Origin: Spirometra erinaceieuropaei | Lineage: Eukaryota > Platyhelminthes > Cestoda > Diphyllobothriidea > Diphyllobothriidae | DNA: 64,000 nt | Direction: 5' to 3' | NCBI GenBank assembly: GCA_902702965.1 | Contig: CACRXP010000172.1 | Span: 374,165-438,164 of the forward strand | Shown: in pieces, positions 44,921 to 57,947 of the stretch | Layout: the number at the start of each line of letters is the position of its first letter | Numbering within the stretch: the stretch's first letter is position 1 | Translations under genes and position numbers: made by a program | The notes under the pieces: generated by a model | The model's input: only the letters and a program-made list of their open reading frames with translations | Told to the model about the DNA's origin: nothing | The model's database searches: none

Positions 44921-44992
44921 TATGACAGATGGACGGATAACAAGCCTGAAATGGCCATTCTGGTCCCCGTTTTCTTTGTCAGAACCATGTCA
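44921..44992 (+). mobile_element. SINE-A body and tail, forward
   Basis: TGACAGATGGACGGATAAC, AAGCCTGAAATGGCCATTC, TGGTCCCCGTTTTCTTTGTC align with the SINE-A body. No head. It lies head-to-head with the inverted copy 15 bp away, as at 42.4 kb. Confidence 0.7.
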
Positions 44993-45595
44993 TATGACGT
45001 TTAATTATGCTGCGTTTTGCTTTTGAGTACTCCGGACAGCAGTCAGCAGATATTGAATAGGCGGTTCCATTGTCTCCGAGGCTAGATTTGTATCTTACCT
45101 CTTTCCTGTATGGGCCTGATGGTGGCTTTCTGAGGTCAGTAAATAACTTGACGTCTTAATCGACGCTGACTCTATTTTGTCCAAGTAATTAATATAGGGG
45201 CGCTACGCCGCTCATCAGGCTGTTCCTCACATCTGGCTAATACGTCAGCCCGTCCCTCGGCGTGGTCAAATTTTTTTGACGAGTCTCGGAGTTAGAGACT
45301 AAAGGTCTGTGCTTGATACTGTTAAAATAAGATATTAGGGGGCAAACTCCGGCGACAGGCGTAGAGCACAATCAGAGTAAGTATTCAAAAAAGGCACTGG
45401 CCGTGACTCGCACGTTAATCCTGCGGCTAGTCTTAGTATCAAACCAGATCATTCCATATATTCGGGGAAAAAACAACAAAGACTTTCGGACTCAAAGTGG
45501 CGTCGCAAAGTCTGTTTTTTTTAAAGTATTTTCAATGCTACATGAGATTTTAGGAGTTTTTTTAGTGTTGTCGACGACGACGAAATCCAATCATG
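44993..45595. other. Unannotated interval
   Basis: No recognised gene or repeat. Confidence 0.3.
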
Positions 45596-46577
45596 CAGTA
45601 GGTGGGCCAACTCATGAAATGTCAACCGAAATTCCGAAGTGTGTTTTCGTTTCGAAAAGATTAATTAAGTGGGGTTGTGAAACTGGTCAGCCTGCAACAT
45701 AAATCTTTAATATTTCAGTTACCGCAAGGTGCCGGCTTTCAAATGAACTTCCTTCCGGCTGCATGCAAAAACTAAATACTGTAAAAAATAACTACTTAAA
45801 TAGCATGACTTTTTCTCATTAATTACCGATGACCCTAAATGTCCAGTTGTATTTCATAGAAAACATGCATAAAGATGTTCATTCTTTTACTCATTCAGTA
45901 TACAATTACGCCTTCTTCTAACTTTATACTGGAAGGAGGGACATAATTCGGTCTTAAAAAAGTTTTCCCGTTTTGAACCCGCTCTACACTTACATTTGGA
46001 TTTAGGGTTTCCAAACTACCAGTCGTATACTTTCCGCGTTCGGAAAACCACACATTTCTCTACGTTAATACAGTAGGTCCATATAGGGTTCATAAAATTA
46101 AACAGCGGATTTAATTCGTATTGTTAACTTTATAAGCCACATTGGTACATGCAGAGATATGACGATATACTGATGGCCATTTCACGGTATTCGAAAGGCC
46201 CTCAATTAAAAACTTTTTTTAAACCCGAAGTATGTCCATCTTTCGAGTATAAAACTAGAAGACGTAAGCGTCTACCGAATGAGTAAAAGAATGAACATTT
46301 TTATGCATGTTTTTCATGAAATATAATTGGACATTTGGGGGCATCAAAAATCAATGAGCAAAACTCATGCTGCCTAAGTAGCTATTTTTTACAGAGTTTA
46401 GTTTTTGCATGCAGCAGGAAGGAAGTTCTTTCGAAAACCAGCATCCTGAAGTGAGTGAAATATTAAAGAATTTTGTTGCAGGCTGACTACTTTTAAAACC
46501 CTACTTAAGTAATCTTTTCGAAACGAAAGCACGTTTCGTAAGTTCCGTTGATATTTCATGAGTTAGTCCACCTACTG
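45596..46577. mobile_element. Foldback element copy 9 (subfamily A)
   Basis: 982 bp. The left end CAGTAGGTGGGCCAACTCAT pairs with the right end ATGAGTTAGTCCACCTACTG; TA follows on the right and TG precedes on the left. CTTCCGGCTGCATGCAAAAA on the left is mirrored by TTTTTGCATGCAGCAGGAAG on the right. This is the best complete subfamily-A copy here. No transposase frame. Confidence 0.9.
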
Positions 46578-48005
46578 TATGTATATGCAAATGCATTTTG
46601 TGAACGTAGTATGTCTGTCTAGTTGTTTTATAGTTACGTAATTTAATAATCGTAGTTAAGTATGCCTTTGAGTGTCCCGCGTGTGCATACGAACTATCCA
46701 AGGGAAATCGTCATATGAATGACCAGATATTTTAAACGTGATTTTTGATAACCAAATTGTGACTCCCAAGTTTCCGCTAACGTGCGTAAGAGCTGTATAG
46801 GAACAAGTCTAATGGTGTTTTTACATAAATGGGGACGAGTTTAGAATGCGTTCTCAGAAATTCGTTCTCTACTCGACAAAATAAGGCCACCCTTGATTGT
46901 TGTGAGTTTTAGAGCTCCATTCAGTGCGTAAACGTGAAAATATCTCTTAGCACCGTACGGATGATAACCCGAACAGCTTGCACAGGTCCACATGTTGAGC
47001 TCTGGGTATTCTGTTTTACAGAAGAGTCTTGTTGAGACGGTGTTCATGAACAAATTAAAAACAAGAAATCTCGGACGACGAGGTGATTGACAGAATTCTT
47101 AGGAATCACGCTTCTGCTTGCTGAAGGAAGAAGAATGTTGTTATTCCCTGCATGGGTTTGCATAGGGTGTGTTTATAAATTCAACCAGGACACTTTGTCC
47201 GACATCATCTATTTTATTATATGTTCCAGTCACATGAGAGAAGCATAAATCACAGTTTTTTTCTATTAAAAACTGCTATTCAAATGTTTTTGTCTTTGAA
47301 AATAAGTCATTAGGTGCGCTAGGTTTTTTGTGCTTGACTTGTGCACAAATTCAGCACGACAGTTAACCTCCTGCAAATGTTTTCAAGCTAGCTTGCTAAA
47401 ACGGGCGCATAATTGGTTCAGTATTTTAGGGAAATAAATTACACAACAAAGCGCTGATTGTCATTTGCAAGACCGTCTTGCACTTTGCAGAGCCAGGCAG
47501 TAGATGAAAGTCCATCAAAATTATTTCGGACAATGCACACTGTTTTTTACGCAGAAGTAACTTTATTTATGCACCAGTGGTCACAAGCAAGACGTTCCTT
47601 CAGGTTACAGACATTTTGAAATAATTTGAAGAACGGAACTACTACGACTATGATCTGCATAAAGTTACTTTTTGCAACGCGACAAAGTTACTGACAGAGA
47701 ACGGGGTTGCCCGTGTTGTTAAACAGCACCACTTTGAAAGAAACCATCAGAAGTTAACCCGTTGTTTGTGCGCAAGGACGCCTTATAAAATATGAAAAGT
47801 TGATATTTTTTTCCAACATTTGAGTATGAGCATAGACAGTAAATTTTGCAGCTAATGAATCCGACAAAAGTCATTAAGTTTTGTGACTCTCCCTTTCATA
47901 TTCACGTGGTTAGCATTTTTAGATTTCCATAAGCTCGGCAAGTTCATTTGTGTAAATTAGTAGGCATGTCGGTTACTTACTTCAAAAATGTGACGCTTAT
48001 TTATA
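46578..48005. other. Unannotated interval
   Basis: AT-rich; frames such as 46841-47053 (minus, 70 codons) have no recognised domain. Confidence 0.3.
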
Positions 48006-48150
48006 GCCGACGGGGCTCCGTGGTAGAGAATTGACTGAATAGTTTGCTGGACCCGAACTATAACACCTAATTTCGCCGGACCGTACTTAGGTGGAGACTG
48101 TCGGCGACAGGAAACAAATCCACCATGACAGTTCCAGTCTCCTTTACCAC
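48006..48150 (+). mobile_element. SINE-A-like copy, degenerate
   Basis: GACGGGGCTCCGTGGTAGAG resembles the tRNA-like head, GGACCCGAACTAT lies where a B box would be, and CAGTTCCAGTCTCCTTTACC matches the body end. The middle is strongly diverged. Confidence 0.45.
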
Positions 48151-49410
48151 CGAGTAACAATTCATAAAAGATTACCGTTTCATACATAAAGAAACACTTC
48201 CTAATACAACACATCTCCGGCTGACATTAAAAAATACTGTAGCGTAACACTTCGGGTAGCTACTCTACTGACGTCTGATCTATTGCACATCCGTGTGTGT
48301 GTAATTGACGCCTCGAACCCTCGTTGAATAGGAGAAAACAATTAACTTTTTGGCTCAAAAAACAACAAAGGTTAAGATTTCTGAGGACAGATGTCGATGT
48401 CACCGTTATTTTCACTTCCAAAATTTTAGCCCCACAGATAAGGACGAACATACTAAGGAATTTTGTTGCATTATTGTGCCAGTTGGTGCTGCACTTGAAT
48501 CACTGAAAATTAGAGCAAAAAGCCAAACCGAGCCAGTAAAAAACGTCGACGGAGTTTTTTGATCGGAAACTGAAAACGACAGTGACGTAAGAATCATGAT
48601 TATCTTCGGCTGCCACATCCACCAATCAAACTTCTAGCGGTGTTCTTAAGCACTTCTTCCTCTCTCCTTGCACCTCAAAGAAATTAAGAGTGCCAGATGG
48701 AGGGCATACTTGACCCAAATCTGCCTCTTTCTCTGCCGCGATGTCATCAGCTAACTAGCTTTTGCGAGGTCCAGCGCTTATCGCATGAACCCAGGGATTT
48801 TTTGATGACATTCTCAAACAGGACTGCCTGGGTTTTGCCCTAAAAGCTGCCTCAAGTTGACCAATCACTTTGATTGGCGAGCTAGAGACACGTTTATGGA
48901 TTTGTAATAAGAGGCCTGCCCCGCCAAGGTCATTTTTCACTTGACAGAAGAAAGCATTCATCGGCAAACTGGAGCACAATGTGGGCTTTGCATTTTTGGC
49001 AAATCACTCTTCAAAAATCGATGGTCATTTTAGAGCATGTTGACTATATTTGCCGCTATATAAAAGAGGAAAAATCGTAGTTTATAAAACGAGGCTGGAG
49101 GTATCGAATCGATACGTCGGTTTTGCAATTTTCCCCAACTGTCTAAAGACTAATTCTACAGGTCACAAAAAAATTGTGCCTAGGCTATATGCCGTACAGA
49201 TATGTTCAAAGTCAGATACTAGTATTTGTACTGTTCATTCGCATTGGCCAGGTTTCCGGTAAGATTAATCGGAAAATTAACTGACGGAGGACGCGACATC
49301 AAATAGGCGATACGTGTATGGCATTGCAGCAAAAACACACTTATTCTGAACTCGTGACAGTTATAGTGTCATTTAAAACTTAGAAGAATTTGACTGAGTA
49401 AACTCGCGAG
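48151..49410. other. Unannotated interval
   Basis: No recognised gene. Overlapping frames at 48324-48618 on both strands carry no known motif. Confidence 0.3.
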
Positions 49411-49545
49411 GCCTCGTAGCTCAGCTGGTTAGAGGGTTGGCTGCGCTAAAGCCTTCCCCTTACTGCGTGGGTTCGAATCTCATCGAGGCGCTGCGTTTTT
49501 CACAGTTGGCTTAATATGAATTATTCAAAATCTGCCAAAATATCA
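49411..49545 (+). mobile_element. SINE-B copy, best preserved tRNA-like head
   Basis: A perfect A box TAGCTCAGCTGG (49417-49428) and a B box GGTTCGAATC (49470-49479). Acceptor bases GCCTCG (49411-49416) pair with CGAGGC (49484-49489), a GGCT/AGCC stem encloses a seven-base loop, and the T arm pairs with wobbles. Position 33 of the loop is C rather than U and the stretch before the T arm is unusual, so a real tRNA is unlikely. The same tail as other SINE-B copies follows: GCGTTTTTCACAGTTGGC, ATGAATTATTCAAAATCTG. Confidence 0.8.
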
Positions 49546-51500
49546 ATGAATTTAAAAAATGGGTTCGATTGGAAAAAACTTCTTAAATCACATAGAGAAC
49601 AAGGTTCTAGTGCTGTTCACAAGGGCAAGATAGTGGTCTTTGACTGTGTATCCACTTAGCCAAATGCGGAAATTATGCTTGAGGAAATATCTTTATTTAA
49701 GCAGTTTGACAGATTTCCCTTGGTATCTGGTGTCTGAAAAAATACCCAAATTCTGCGTGCCCCGCATACATTTGGTGAAACAGTGTTCTTTCCCAAGTTT
49801 CACTTCAAGTTGGGAACTTTTTATTCTGACACGGTCCCTAATTTCGGATTTTTTTACATCAACCTACCTTTTCATTTCCCTCTAAATATTCCTACAGAGA
49901 AATCACAGTTTCCTTTGTCCCGTAAGGAGGGTTGTTTATGTGAACAAGCAGACTTTTGTTCTATATTTTGGAGGGAGCGATAGAAGACGTATCGATAACA
50001 GTCTACACGAAAGATCACGCAAGATCTAAACATATATTAGTTACAAGTTTGTATATAACTGGAGTATCCCTTGTCTTTGGGTTTAAAACTCAAGTAATGA
50101 TTTTTTCGTTTTACAGGTATCCGTAGTTCCACCCATGTTAATTTATACCAATAGATATTAATGAGTGCTTGCGGGCATCAATAATCAAAGAAGCCCATAT
50201 CCAGCATTAAAATAGCGAATTTTTTCCACTCATTTAACAGTCTCAAGCGAAGGCTTTTTGAAAATTCCAATAAGGATTTTATTCTGCAGATCGCATATTG
50301 TTCGTAATGCTTGTCTACATTCTGCACATAGGCAGCTGTCTTGTTTGCAGTCAGCGCGATTGTGAGTCAAGCCCTCTGACATCAAAGGAACAACAGAATG
50401 TGCTTAACCGCATCGCTTTTTAGCGGTATAATTTTTCACACGCATTAGTTACAGTTGCGTGAATGCCAGTCATTCAGTTTAACATTTTAAGTTTGGCTTT
50501 AGTTGGGACAAAGCAGGTTGAAGGCTCACAGTGCCTCTATCTTTATTTTGCGTACCTGATTGAAAGTGACCGTTGCTTCGGATATAATGCCACTTAGGTT
50601 ATCGACAGGATGTCCGTAACACATTTGCTGGAGTCTATTGGAGGCAATTATAATCTTCTTCTCGACTTCGATGCGAATTTCGGAGATAAAAAGCAGACCT
50701 TCCGGTTGCTTCCAACCGTCAACCAGCTGCACAAACGATAACGATCTGACTACTCGCCGCTGGGACCCATTACTTCCCGTTTCAAAGGCAATTATCTTTT
50801 GGATATTTTAATGAAGTCATTTTAATGTTTTAACGGCCGTATATAAGCTTCGCTGTAGGAATATAGAAAAAAATCCAAAAGTTTGTATTGTTTCCGCTGA
50901 ATGAAAAGGAATGTCGGTTGATACCTGGTTCAAAGGGTGGTCTCGAAAAAGGATTTGGTATTCGAAGTCCGTTAATCTGTACAGTAGGCTGTCTCTGGGC
51001 TTTGCATAAGGTTTTTTAGGATAGAGCCTCAGTAACAGGAAAGAGGTTTTTTGCTAGGTGATTGCTCCTAAAAACGGACTCAGATTGAAGACGGTGGTTG
51101 ATGGTTTGAGAAATAAGATGAACTCACCGGAACAGGCTTATTGCAATAGGGATGTTTCGGAGAGCTTGGACGGCTCACCGTCGTCAAAGCGTAGAGTGTA
51201 TTCAATCGACCAGAAATTTGGCAATGGTAAACCTTCCAAGTTCTGCAAAACGTCAGCGTTCCAATGAAGCTGTTCCAGCGAGTCCATCTTATTTATCATG
51301 TCAATTAAATTGTCAAATCAGTAATGATAGCAAAAAGAACATCACCACACAGTTGAAATATGATCCACTCGTTTATTTTCCTTAAAAACGCTCTAAAATA
51401 ACTGTTCTACGGCGTGTTACAGGTATGCTGCAGAAGTGCCTTTAACGCCGAACACAATTTATCGAACCATGCGGAAGTGTCCAGTCAAAATGCATTACTG
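49546..51500. other. Unannotated interval
   Basis: Almost 2 kb without a recognised gene; AT-rich with frames below 85 codons. Confidence 0.3.
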
Positions 51501-52301
51501 CATTAGATGTGCTAACTCAGGAAATGTTAACCGACATTCTGAAATGCGTCTTTGAGCCGAAAATATTACTTAAGTTGGGTTATGATACGTATCGTGGTAC
51601 AGCATAATTCCATGTTAATTCATTTACTTTAAGGTGCCGGCTTTTGAACAACCTCCACTCCAACCGCCTGGAAGGAAGGGTGTGATTCGGTTTTAAAAAG
51701 CTTTTTCAATGCCCGAATAAATTTGTGCCCGACCTGCCGTTACACTTACGTCCCGGCTTTCCAAATCATAAACTGTATATTTTTGTTGTAGGGGAATCGG
51801 GCATTTTTCTGTTGTATTGAAAGGGGACCACATGCTATTCATAAAACTTACCAGTGGGTTTGTGCCATATTGCAAACTTTACAAGCGACATTATTAAATG
51901 CAGAGACATGGTGTTTCATGAACGGGCATTTCACGGCCATGAACAGAACAAAAATATGTCCTTCGTATAAGTACGAAATTTGAAGAAGACATAATTTTCC
52001 ACCAATTGAGCAAAGGTTGAGTATTTTATGAATGTTTTCTACGAAATATTCTTGAATTTATAAGGGCATCGAAATCAATGGGAAAAATTCGTACTACTTT
52101 AGTAGTCCACCTTTGTAAAGTATAGTTTTCGCAGACGGCCGGAGAGAAGTTCGTTCAAAAGTCTCCATCTCTGGTAAATTGAATCAACATGGGATAACGC
52201 CGCGCTGCGATGTGTATTGTAGCCTTAGTTAAGCAAGTTTCTCCATCCGAAATCGTATTTCTGAATTTCGGCCAACATTTCATGATGTAGCACATCTACT
52301 G
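51501..52301. mobile_element. Foldback element copy 10 (subfamily C)
   Basis: About 801 bp, shorter than the others. The left end ATTAGATGTGCTAACTCAGG pairs with the right end CATGATGTAGCACATCTACTG. Flanking dinucleotides are TG and CA. In the left arm the sequence jumps from CCAACCGCCTGGAAGGAAGG directly to GTGTGATTCGGTTTTAAAAA, losing about 190 bp present in other copies; this explains the shorter length. Confidence 0.8.
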
Positions 52302-52344
52302 CATGTAAGGGGTCGCTTGACTTCATAAATGTTTAGCAGAAGGA

Positions 52345-52487
52345 CAATACCGACAAGGATAAGGGGGACTAAAATGGGCGTTTCTGGCTTATTAGCCATC
52401 GCCAGATAGCCATACCCAGCTCAGACTTACAATCACTGAGACCTAGGCCCGCGTGCTCTCGGCCAGAGTTCTAACGCTCTAACAGCA
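52345..52487 (-). mobile_element. SINE-A-like copy, inverted
   Basis: On plus: AATACCGACAAGGATAAGGG, TTTCTGGCTTATTAGCCATC, a GCCATACCCAGCTC junction. The tRNA-like part is diverged; TTCTAACGCTCTAACAGC (52469-52486) is the inverted A-box neighbourhood. Confidence 0.62.
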
Positions 52488-53394
52488 GAATTTCACTGCG
52501 ACTATAAACTGAATTTCGAAATAATCCTTGAGAATTACGGATTTATAAGAAATCAGATCTAATAAAAAGAACTTGTTAGCAGAATGCATCCTGCATTCTA
52601 CATATTTTGGTCGGTTGCTTTGCAACTTCCTGGGCTGCAGTAATCCTTTTCAGATAAGAGAAGCTACTTATCTGTTTTTTTTAATTTAAGAATTTGAATT
52701 TTCTTTGGGAAGTTTACATATCTCTAGGCATATCCATCAAATTTCTGGGCATTTTCCACGTTTAAGTACTCGAGAGAAACAAAATAATGCCAAAAATCGT
52801 GCGAACCCAGACATTTTCGTTTAATTATTGAAACAAAATTCCTGATAAACTCTGACGAGAACATATCTCGAATTAAAATGTCAGCCGCTTTTTTTATTTT
52901 TTCAAGTGAACGCTGCAACGGCATTAAAATAAAAACCCGTAAGTGGTGGCTTTCGAGCGCAGAAATTATGTCAATTTTCACTTTCGAATAGTCAATCTTA
53001 ACGCGTTCATTTTGCTGAGCCCCCTTATGATAAACTTGCATGCCTGTCAGCGTACGCAGGCCAGCAATTTTACTAATGTCAGTGCTGGGAAAAGTGAAAA
53101 CACGTCGTTTCTAGCTAGTCAGCGATTTCGAGGCGTTATCGAAAGTGAAATAAATAGGCCTTCAACATTTGAAATTTTCCTGATTTTCTTTTGTTGCACA
53201 TGAAAGAAGGCATTGTAGCTACATCGATTCAAGATGAAGCCAATTTCACATGATTTTATTATTGCCACGGAACGCTGTGATTGAGGAATCTAAGAAGGTT
53301 GGTCAAAGGACAAAAACACGGGCAAAAAACTAAGCATTTGTCAAAAGCATCATCCGGTAAAACGTTTTTGTCGCCATTTCCAGTTTAAGGGCTC
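52488..53394. other. Unannotated interval
   Basis: No recognised gene. A minus frame of 105 codons (52724-53041) has no motif I know. Confidence 0.3.
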
Positions 53395-54380
53395 CTAGGT
53401 GTGACCGATCGCAAAAAAATGTTAGCTAAAATTCTGAAGTGCGTTTTCGTTTAAAATGTACTATTTGGGTGAGGTCATAATATTAATTTTTACGCAGTTT
53501 AATCCCTTGATATTTCCGACCCGTCAGAATGTTGGCTCTTGAATGCGTTTTTTTGCGATCTGTAAAAGCCGCAGCCGGCAAAAATTACTATTAATTAGAA
53601 TACATTTTTTTCATTGATTCTCAGTGGCTTTATGGAATTAAATATATTTCTCAGAAAACTTGCCCAAAATATACTCTGTTTTACTCATTCGGTAGAAAAT
53701 TGCACCGTCTTTACATTTTCTGCTCGAAGAAGGAGCAGCATTCGGTTTTAAATACGATTGGCAATTCCCGTGTTATTTTTGGGCCAGACTAGCAGTTGCA
53801 TCAGCATTAAGTGATTTCAGTTTGCAAGATACATACTTTCCGCATAGGGAAAATCATACAATCCCCTATATCTTTAATAAGGTACCATATGTAGCTGATA
53901 AAAGTTTGCAATAGGTGCGGACTATAAAGCACACTTCATAAGGAGCATTCATGACCGGAAAGGTACGATGCTTCATGTATGGATATTGACGGTCTTAAAA
54001 AATCTCATAACCATACACTATCTTGAAACTCAAAGTTAATTGTCCCTCGAGTACAAAATGCAAAGTCTACATGGTTTACTACCAAATGAGTGTAAGTATA
54101 TTTTATGCACGTTTTTATGAAATATATTTTTGAATCTATAAGGACACTAAAAATCAACAGGAAAACCCAATGCTACTAAGCGGTCATTTTTTGCCAAGTG
54201 CGGTTTTTACAGTAGGCCAAAAAGAAGTGCATTCAAAAACTGATATCGTGGCAATTCTGAATGTTATCGGGATTACGCCGCGTAATAGCCAATTTTACAA
54301 CCCCACATAGGTAGTCCTTCCTAAGAGAAAACTCATTTCAGAATTCAAGGCTAACATTTCGTGACACCGGTCACCCACTG
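53395..54380. mobile_element. Foldback element copy 11 (subfamily B)
   Basis: About 986 bp. The right end GACACCGGTCACCCACTG precedes TA (54381-54382); the left end is mutated (GTGTGACCGATCGC). Internal marks: TTCATTGATTCTCAGTGGC on the left, AAAATCAACAGGAAAACCC and CATTTTTTGCCAAGTGCGG on the right. Arms are well diverged; an old copy. Confidence 0.78.
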
Positions 54381-54933
54381 TATAATTAACCATACTCACG
54401 AGACCTTAAGCCGGAAAAGACCTTTATCTGCGAGGTCGTGTTGTTTTTTTCGAATTGAAGAGAATTGACAACAGTGTGGCTTAAAATTATACTGCATTTT
54501 GCTGAGTATTACTTCGTTGATTTCGTTGCTTTCAAAGTGACGTCAGATGACTTTTGAAATTCTATGAGGATTTTTTCCAAAGAAATTTTAAAATATGTCG
54601 GCTATAAGGAATAGTTTGACCAATAACTGAATTAGCTTAATCGATAAGTCATGTAGTCACGGTTATGTGTTAACATTACAATTTTTCACATTCTTAGTAA
54701 CGTTGCGTGTCCCAGACACAAAATATAATCGTAGGCTGTTTTAGAAAAATTGGGTTCGGATGACTGAGTGATTTTGGGCATGAGAACGCTTAAACAACGA
54801 TGTTGATAGTTCACACAAAAAGCACAAGCACGCTTATTTTCGGTGCATTCTGGGCACTGAGAACTCGGTCAAGTTCCTTTCCTGTTAGTATTTTCCATTA
54901 TGAACTTTGCATCTGGATGCTCTGGACAACCTT

Positions 54934-55801
54934 CAGTGTATGGTGTGTTTCGTAAAATGTTGACCGAAATTTGAGATGTGTTTGCGATTTGAAATGACTA
55001 CTGGAGCAGGGGTGTAATTTTAACTAGCGTGCATTATAATTGCCGGCTTTTTAATGGGAGCCTTTTTTGGAGAAAATAACCTACGTAGCATGAGATTTTC
55101 CCGTCGATTTTCGATGTCCGTTTAAGCTCAAATACATCTAGTGAGAAACGTGCAGAAAATGCCCATTCGTATACTCATCTGGTAGGAATTACGTTTCATT
55201 TGAGTTTTTTATTTGAAGATAGGATTGGTTTTGTTTAACCTATTTGTAATTATGAAATTTATCTAGATCATGAAGTGCCAATTTGAATAGCATCCTCTCT
55301 GTCCGTCTATTAAACCACATGACGTCCTCTTGATGGTACAGAAAAAGGTAGGATTATTCATACACGAAGAGTGTAAAGCAAGCATTTGGTAAACCCATAG
55401 AGCAAATTCAGCGGCAGATCGGGTTCAAAATCATTCGGGAATTGAAGCGTTTTTAACACCAAAAAATACCCTCTCTCTAAGCATGATGTCTGAAAAAGAC
55501 ATAAGCTGCTACAACACAAAAGGAATACTTGTGCGTGTTTTTTTGCAAAATACATTTCAATTTATCAAGGAAAAAAATCAATGGCAAGGATTCATACCAA
55601 AAGAATAATTATTTTTATCACGTGCAATTTTTGGAGGTAGTCGAAAATATCTTTATCCAAAAACCGGTGTTCTGGCGTGACTGAAATACCCTGGGATTAT
55701 GTTGCACAATAATCAGTAAGACAACCACACCTACACATTTTTCTAATCTAAATTACATCTTGCAATCTTAATTAACATTTCGTAAGATAAACCATAAACT
55801 A
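54934..55801. mobile_element. Foldback element copy 12, diverged
   Basis: The left end CAGTGTATGGTGTGTTTCGT leads into AAAATGTTGACCGAAATTTG; the right end is AACATTTCGTAAGATAAACC. CCCGTCGATTTTCGATGTCC and AAAAAATCAATGGCAAGGAT are the left and right counterparts of the family core. The termini are too mutated to show the TA duplication. Confidence 0.68.
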
Positions 55802-57460
55802 AAAATAAAGGCCTAAAGAACACACATTCACGCCTGTCACCCAGCGCGGCTGGATTTTATTTTTTTGATTAGTTTAATTCGGCCTAGTTTACGAGGTAAA
55901 CTTGATTTTGTTAATTAGAAGATACAATAAAAACATGGAACAAACTCTATAAAAATGTCATTACTGAGCGGCCTGCTAGAAAATCCCATTCATCAGCAGC
56001 GTTCACTATAGGAAAAGGGGCGAGCATTGCCTGTGTGTGTGACAGACAGAGGGAGTTCTGGAAAGTAATTTCTAGGCGTTATTGTATCTTTAAGCTGTCC
56101 CAGGCGAATGCGAATTCTTTCTTTAGACTTGGTAGTGCATACGTTATTCTAAATTAATACTAACTTCAGTATGCTTACAATGGATCAATCGCCTGATAGT
56201 TGTGCAACTACTAGAAGGAGACCATCAGACACATACTATTCATCAAAATGTGAGCCAAATACTGCACGAAACGTATACGTTTGTTGTAAAGGCTTAAACC
56301 GCGCTTTTACCAGTCAGGTTAGAAGAGCAGAAGGACAATGCACGGTCTACGTTGAGTTCTGAGACTAATTTAAAGATGGCCTTCTATTACTTCATGGAGC
56401 TAATCATTTCAATCAGCGAAAACTTTTGATGAAACCTTAACAATCTGTGACAATTTGGATGAATAGAAAGCATTATGAACATTCATTCGAATGATGTTGG
56501 AGAAGATTAGAGGCATGATTGGATAAGCAAAGGGAATCCCCCGGAAGGAACGACTACATACTATCTTTAGGACTTTTGTTAATTACCAGGTGTTGGAAAT
56601 GAAGCCTTAGGGCGAGTTCAGCCCATGCAAATTCCACGAAACGGAACTTAGTAAAAATATATTTTAACTTAAAAATGTCATAGGGGTATTAGTAAACATC
56701 ACGTTCTTTAACAAGCGATCGAATTACCCACCTGACTTATGTGAACAGTGAAATCGAACTTTTCTTCTGCCGAATAGGGATCCATCAGGACATCGCGATT
56801 AGAGTATTTGGTTTCTATTTCTGTGTATTTTGCGTGCTTGACGTTTATAAATATGGACGACTGGAAATTTTGCTTATTATAATTTTGATTTAGGCAAGTA
56901 TTTTCGTTCATTTTTCTCGATATTCCTTCGGTTTCTTCAAAATGTCACACAATCTCTTTCCCGTCTAATAATATATCAGCTCCATTCCACTTATATTGCA
57001 TATGGTTACTTTGGCTTCTTCGAGATTTTGTGCTCTTTAGGTCATTCAATAAGTCCTATCCGTTCGCCTTACAATTTCTACTGAATCGTGTCAATTACAC
57101 GGTTCATAGGCAAACCATAACTTTAAATAATTTGTGGGCTTAAATAAACTTACTTGCTCAGCCGCTGACCCACAATGTACGTCAGGCGTGTAAACGTGCC
57201 GTTCAGTCTTTATGCTGTCGTACAACAGTACGATTTGCCGCGCCTTTCTGACATATACTCGCACTTTCCTTTACTAGCTTATTATTGTCAAAATTATTAT
57301 GGCACGGGTTTTTTTAACTTCATCAAATAACCTACTTTTACGCGACTTCTGCTAGGCGCTAGCTGATTTTCTTGTGTAATAAAACGAAACGCGTGGAACA
57401 AATAAAAGGAAGCAGCCATTCCCAATTTTAACAGCATAAATTAGTCTTTGTGCCCACATG
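55802..57460. other. Unannotated interval
   Basis: No recognised gene or repeat. A short GT-rich and purine patch lies at about 56032-56055. Confidence 0.3.
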
Positions 57461-57947
57461 GAAAACAAAAAAGTACGGCCTACCAGGTTTCTGCTCAGGG
57501 GATCCCAGAAGCACAAAATTCCGCACTGAAACGTAAGGATATTTTAGCCTTCCACTGTGAGATCAGTGTTTTCTACCTTTGCAGAGGCAAGACAGGGAGC
57601 CAGTCTCACTGAAACTTCCACTGTCCAATCGTAGTGCAGTTGAGGCGTGCCTACCTTGTGGTCACGCGTGCTGAGTAGCATGTACTTTGCCAGTCATTTT
57701 TCATTTTCCATGCATAAAGTGGTCATCCGAGGCGAAAAAAACAAAACCTCGGCTTCCCAGGTTTCTGATCAGGGATCCCAGAAGCACAAAAGTCTGCACT
57801 TCAGCGTCGAAAAATTTTATGTTTCCAATCCCAGATCAGTTGGTTTCACCTTTGGGAAGGCATGACAGGAGACCAGTCTCACTGAAACTCAACCTGTCCA
57901 ATCGTAATTCAGTTGGGGCGTGCCTTTCTTGTGGTCACACTTATCTC
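57461..57947 (+). repeat. Imperfect tandem duplication, period about 273 bp
   Basis: CAGGTTTCTGCTCAGGGGAT at 57484 recurs as CAGGTTTCTGATCAGGGATC at 57758, and CTTGTGGTCAC at 57655 recurs at 57928. Between these anchors the units agree over about 190 bp with substitutions and small gaps (shared: CCCAGAAGCACAAAA, CAGTCTCACTGAAACT, CTGTCCAATCGTA). Frames up to 158 codons run through the second unit but are not conserved in the first, so coding is not supported. Confidence 0.85.

Noticed and set aside
49411..49489. A functional tRNA gene
   Set aside because: The promoter boxes and acceptor pairing are good, but position 33 is not U, the stretch before the T arm is abnormal, and the same unit with the same non-tRNA tail occurs at several other sites. 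It is a SINE head.
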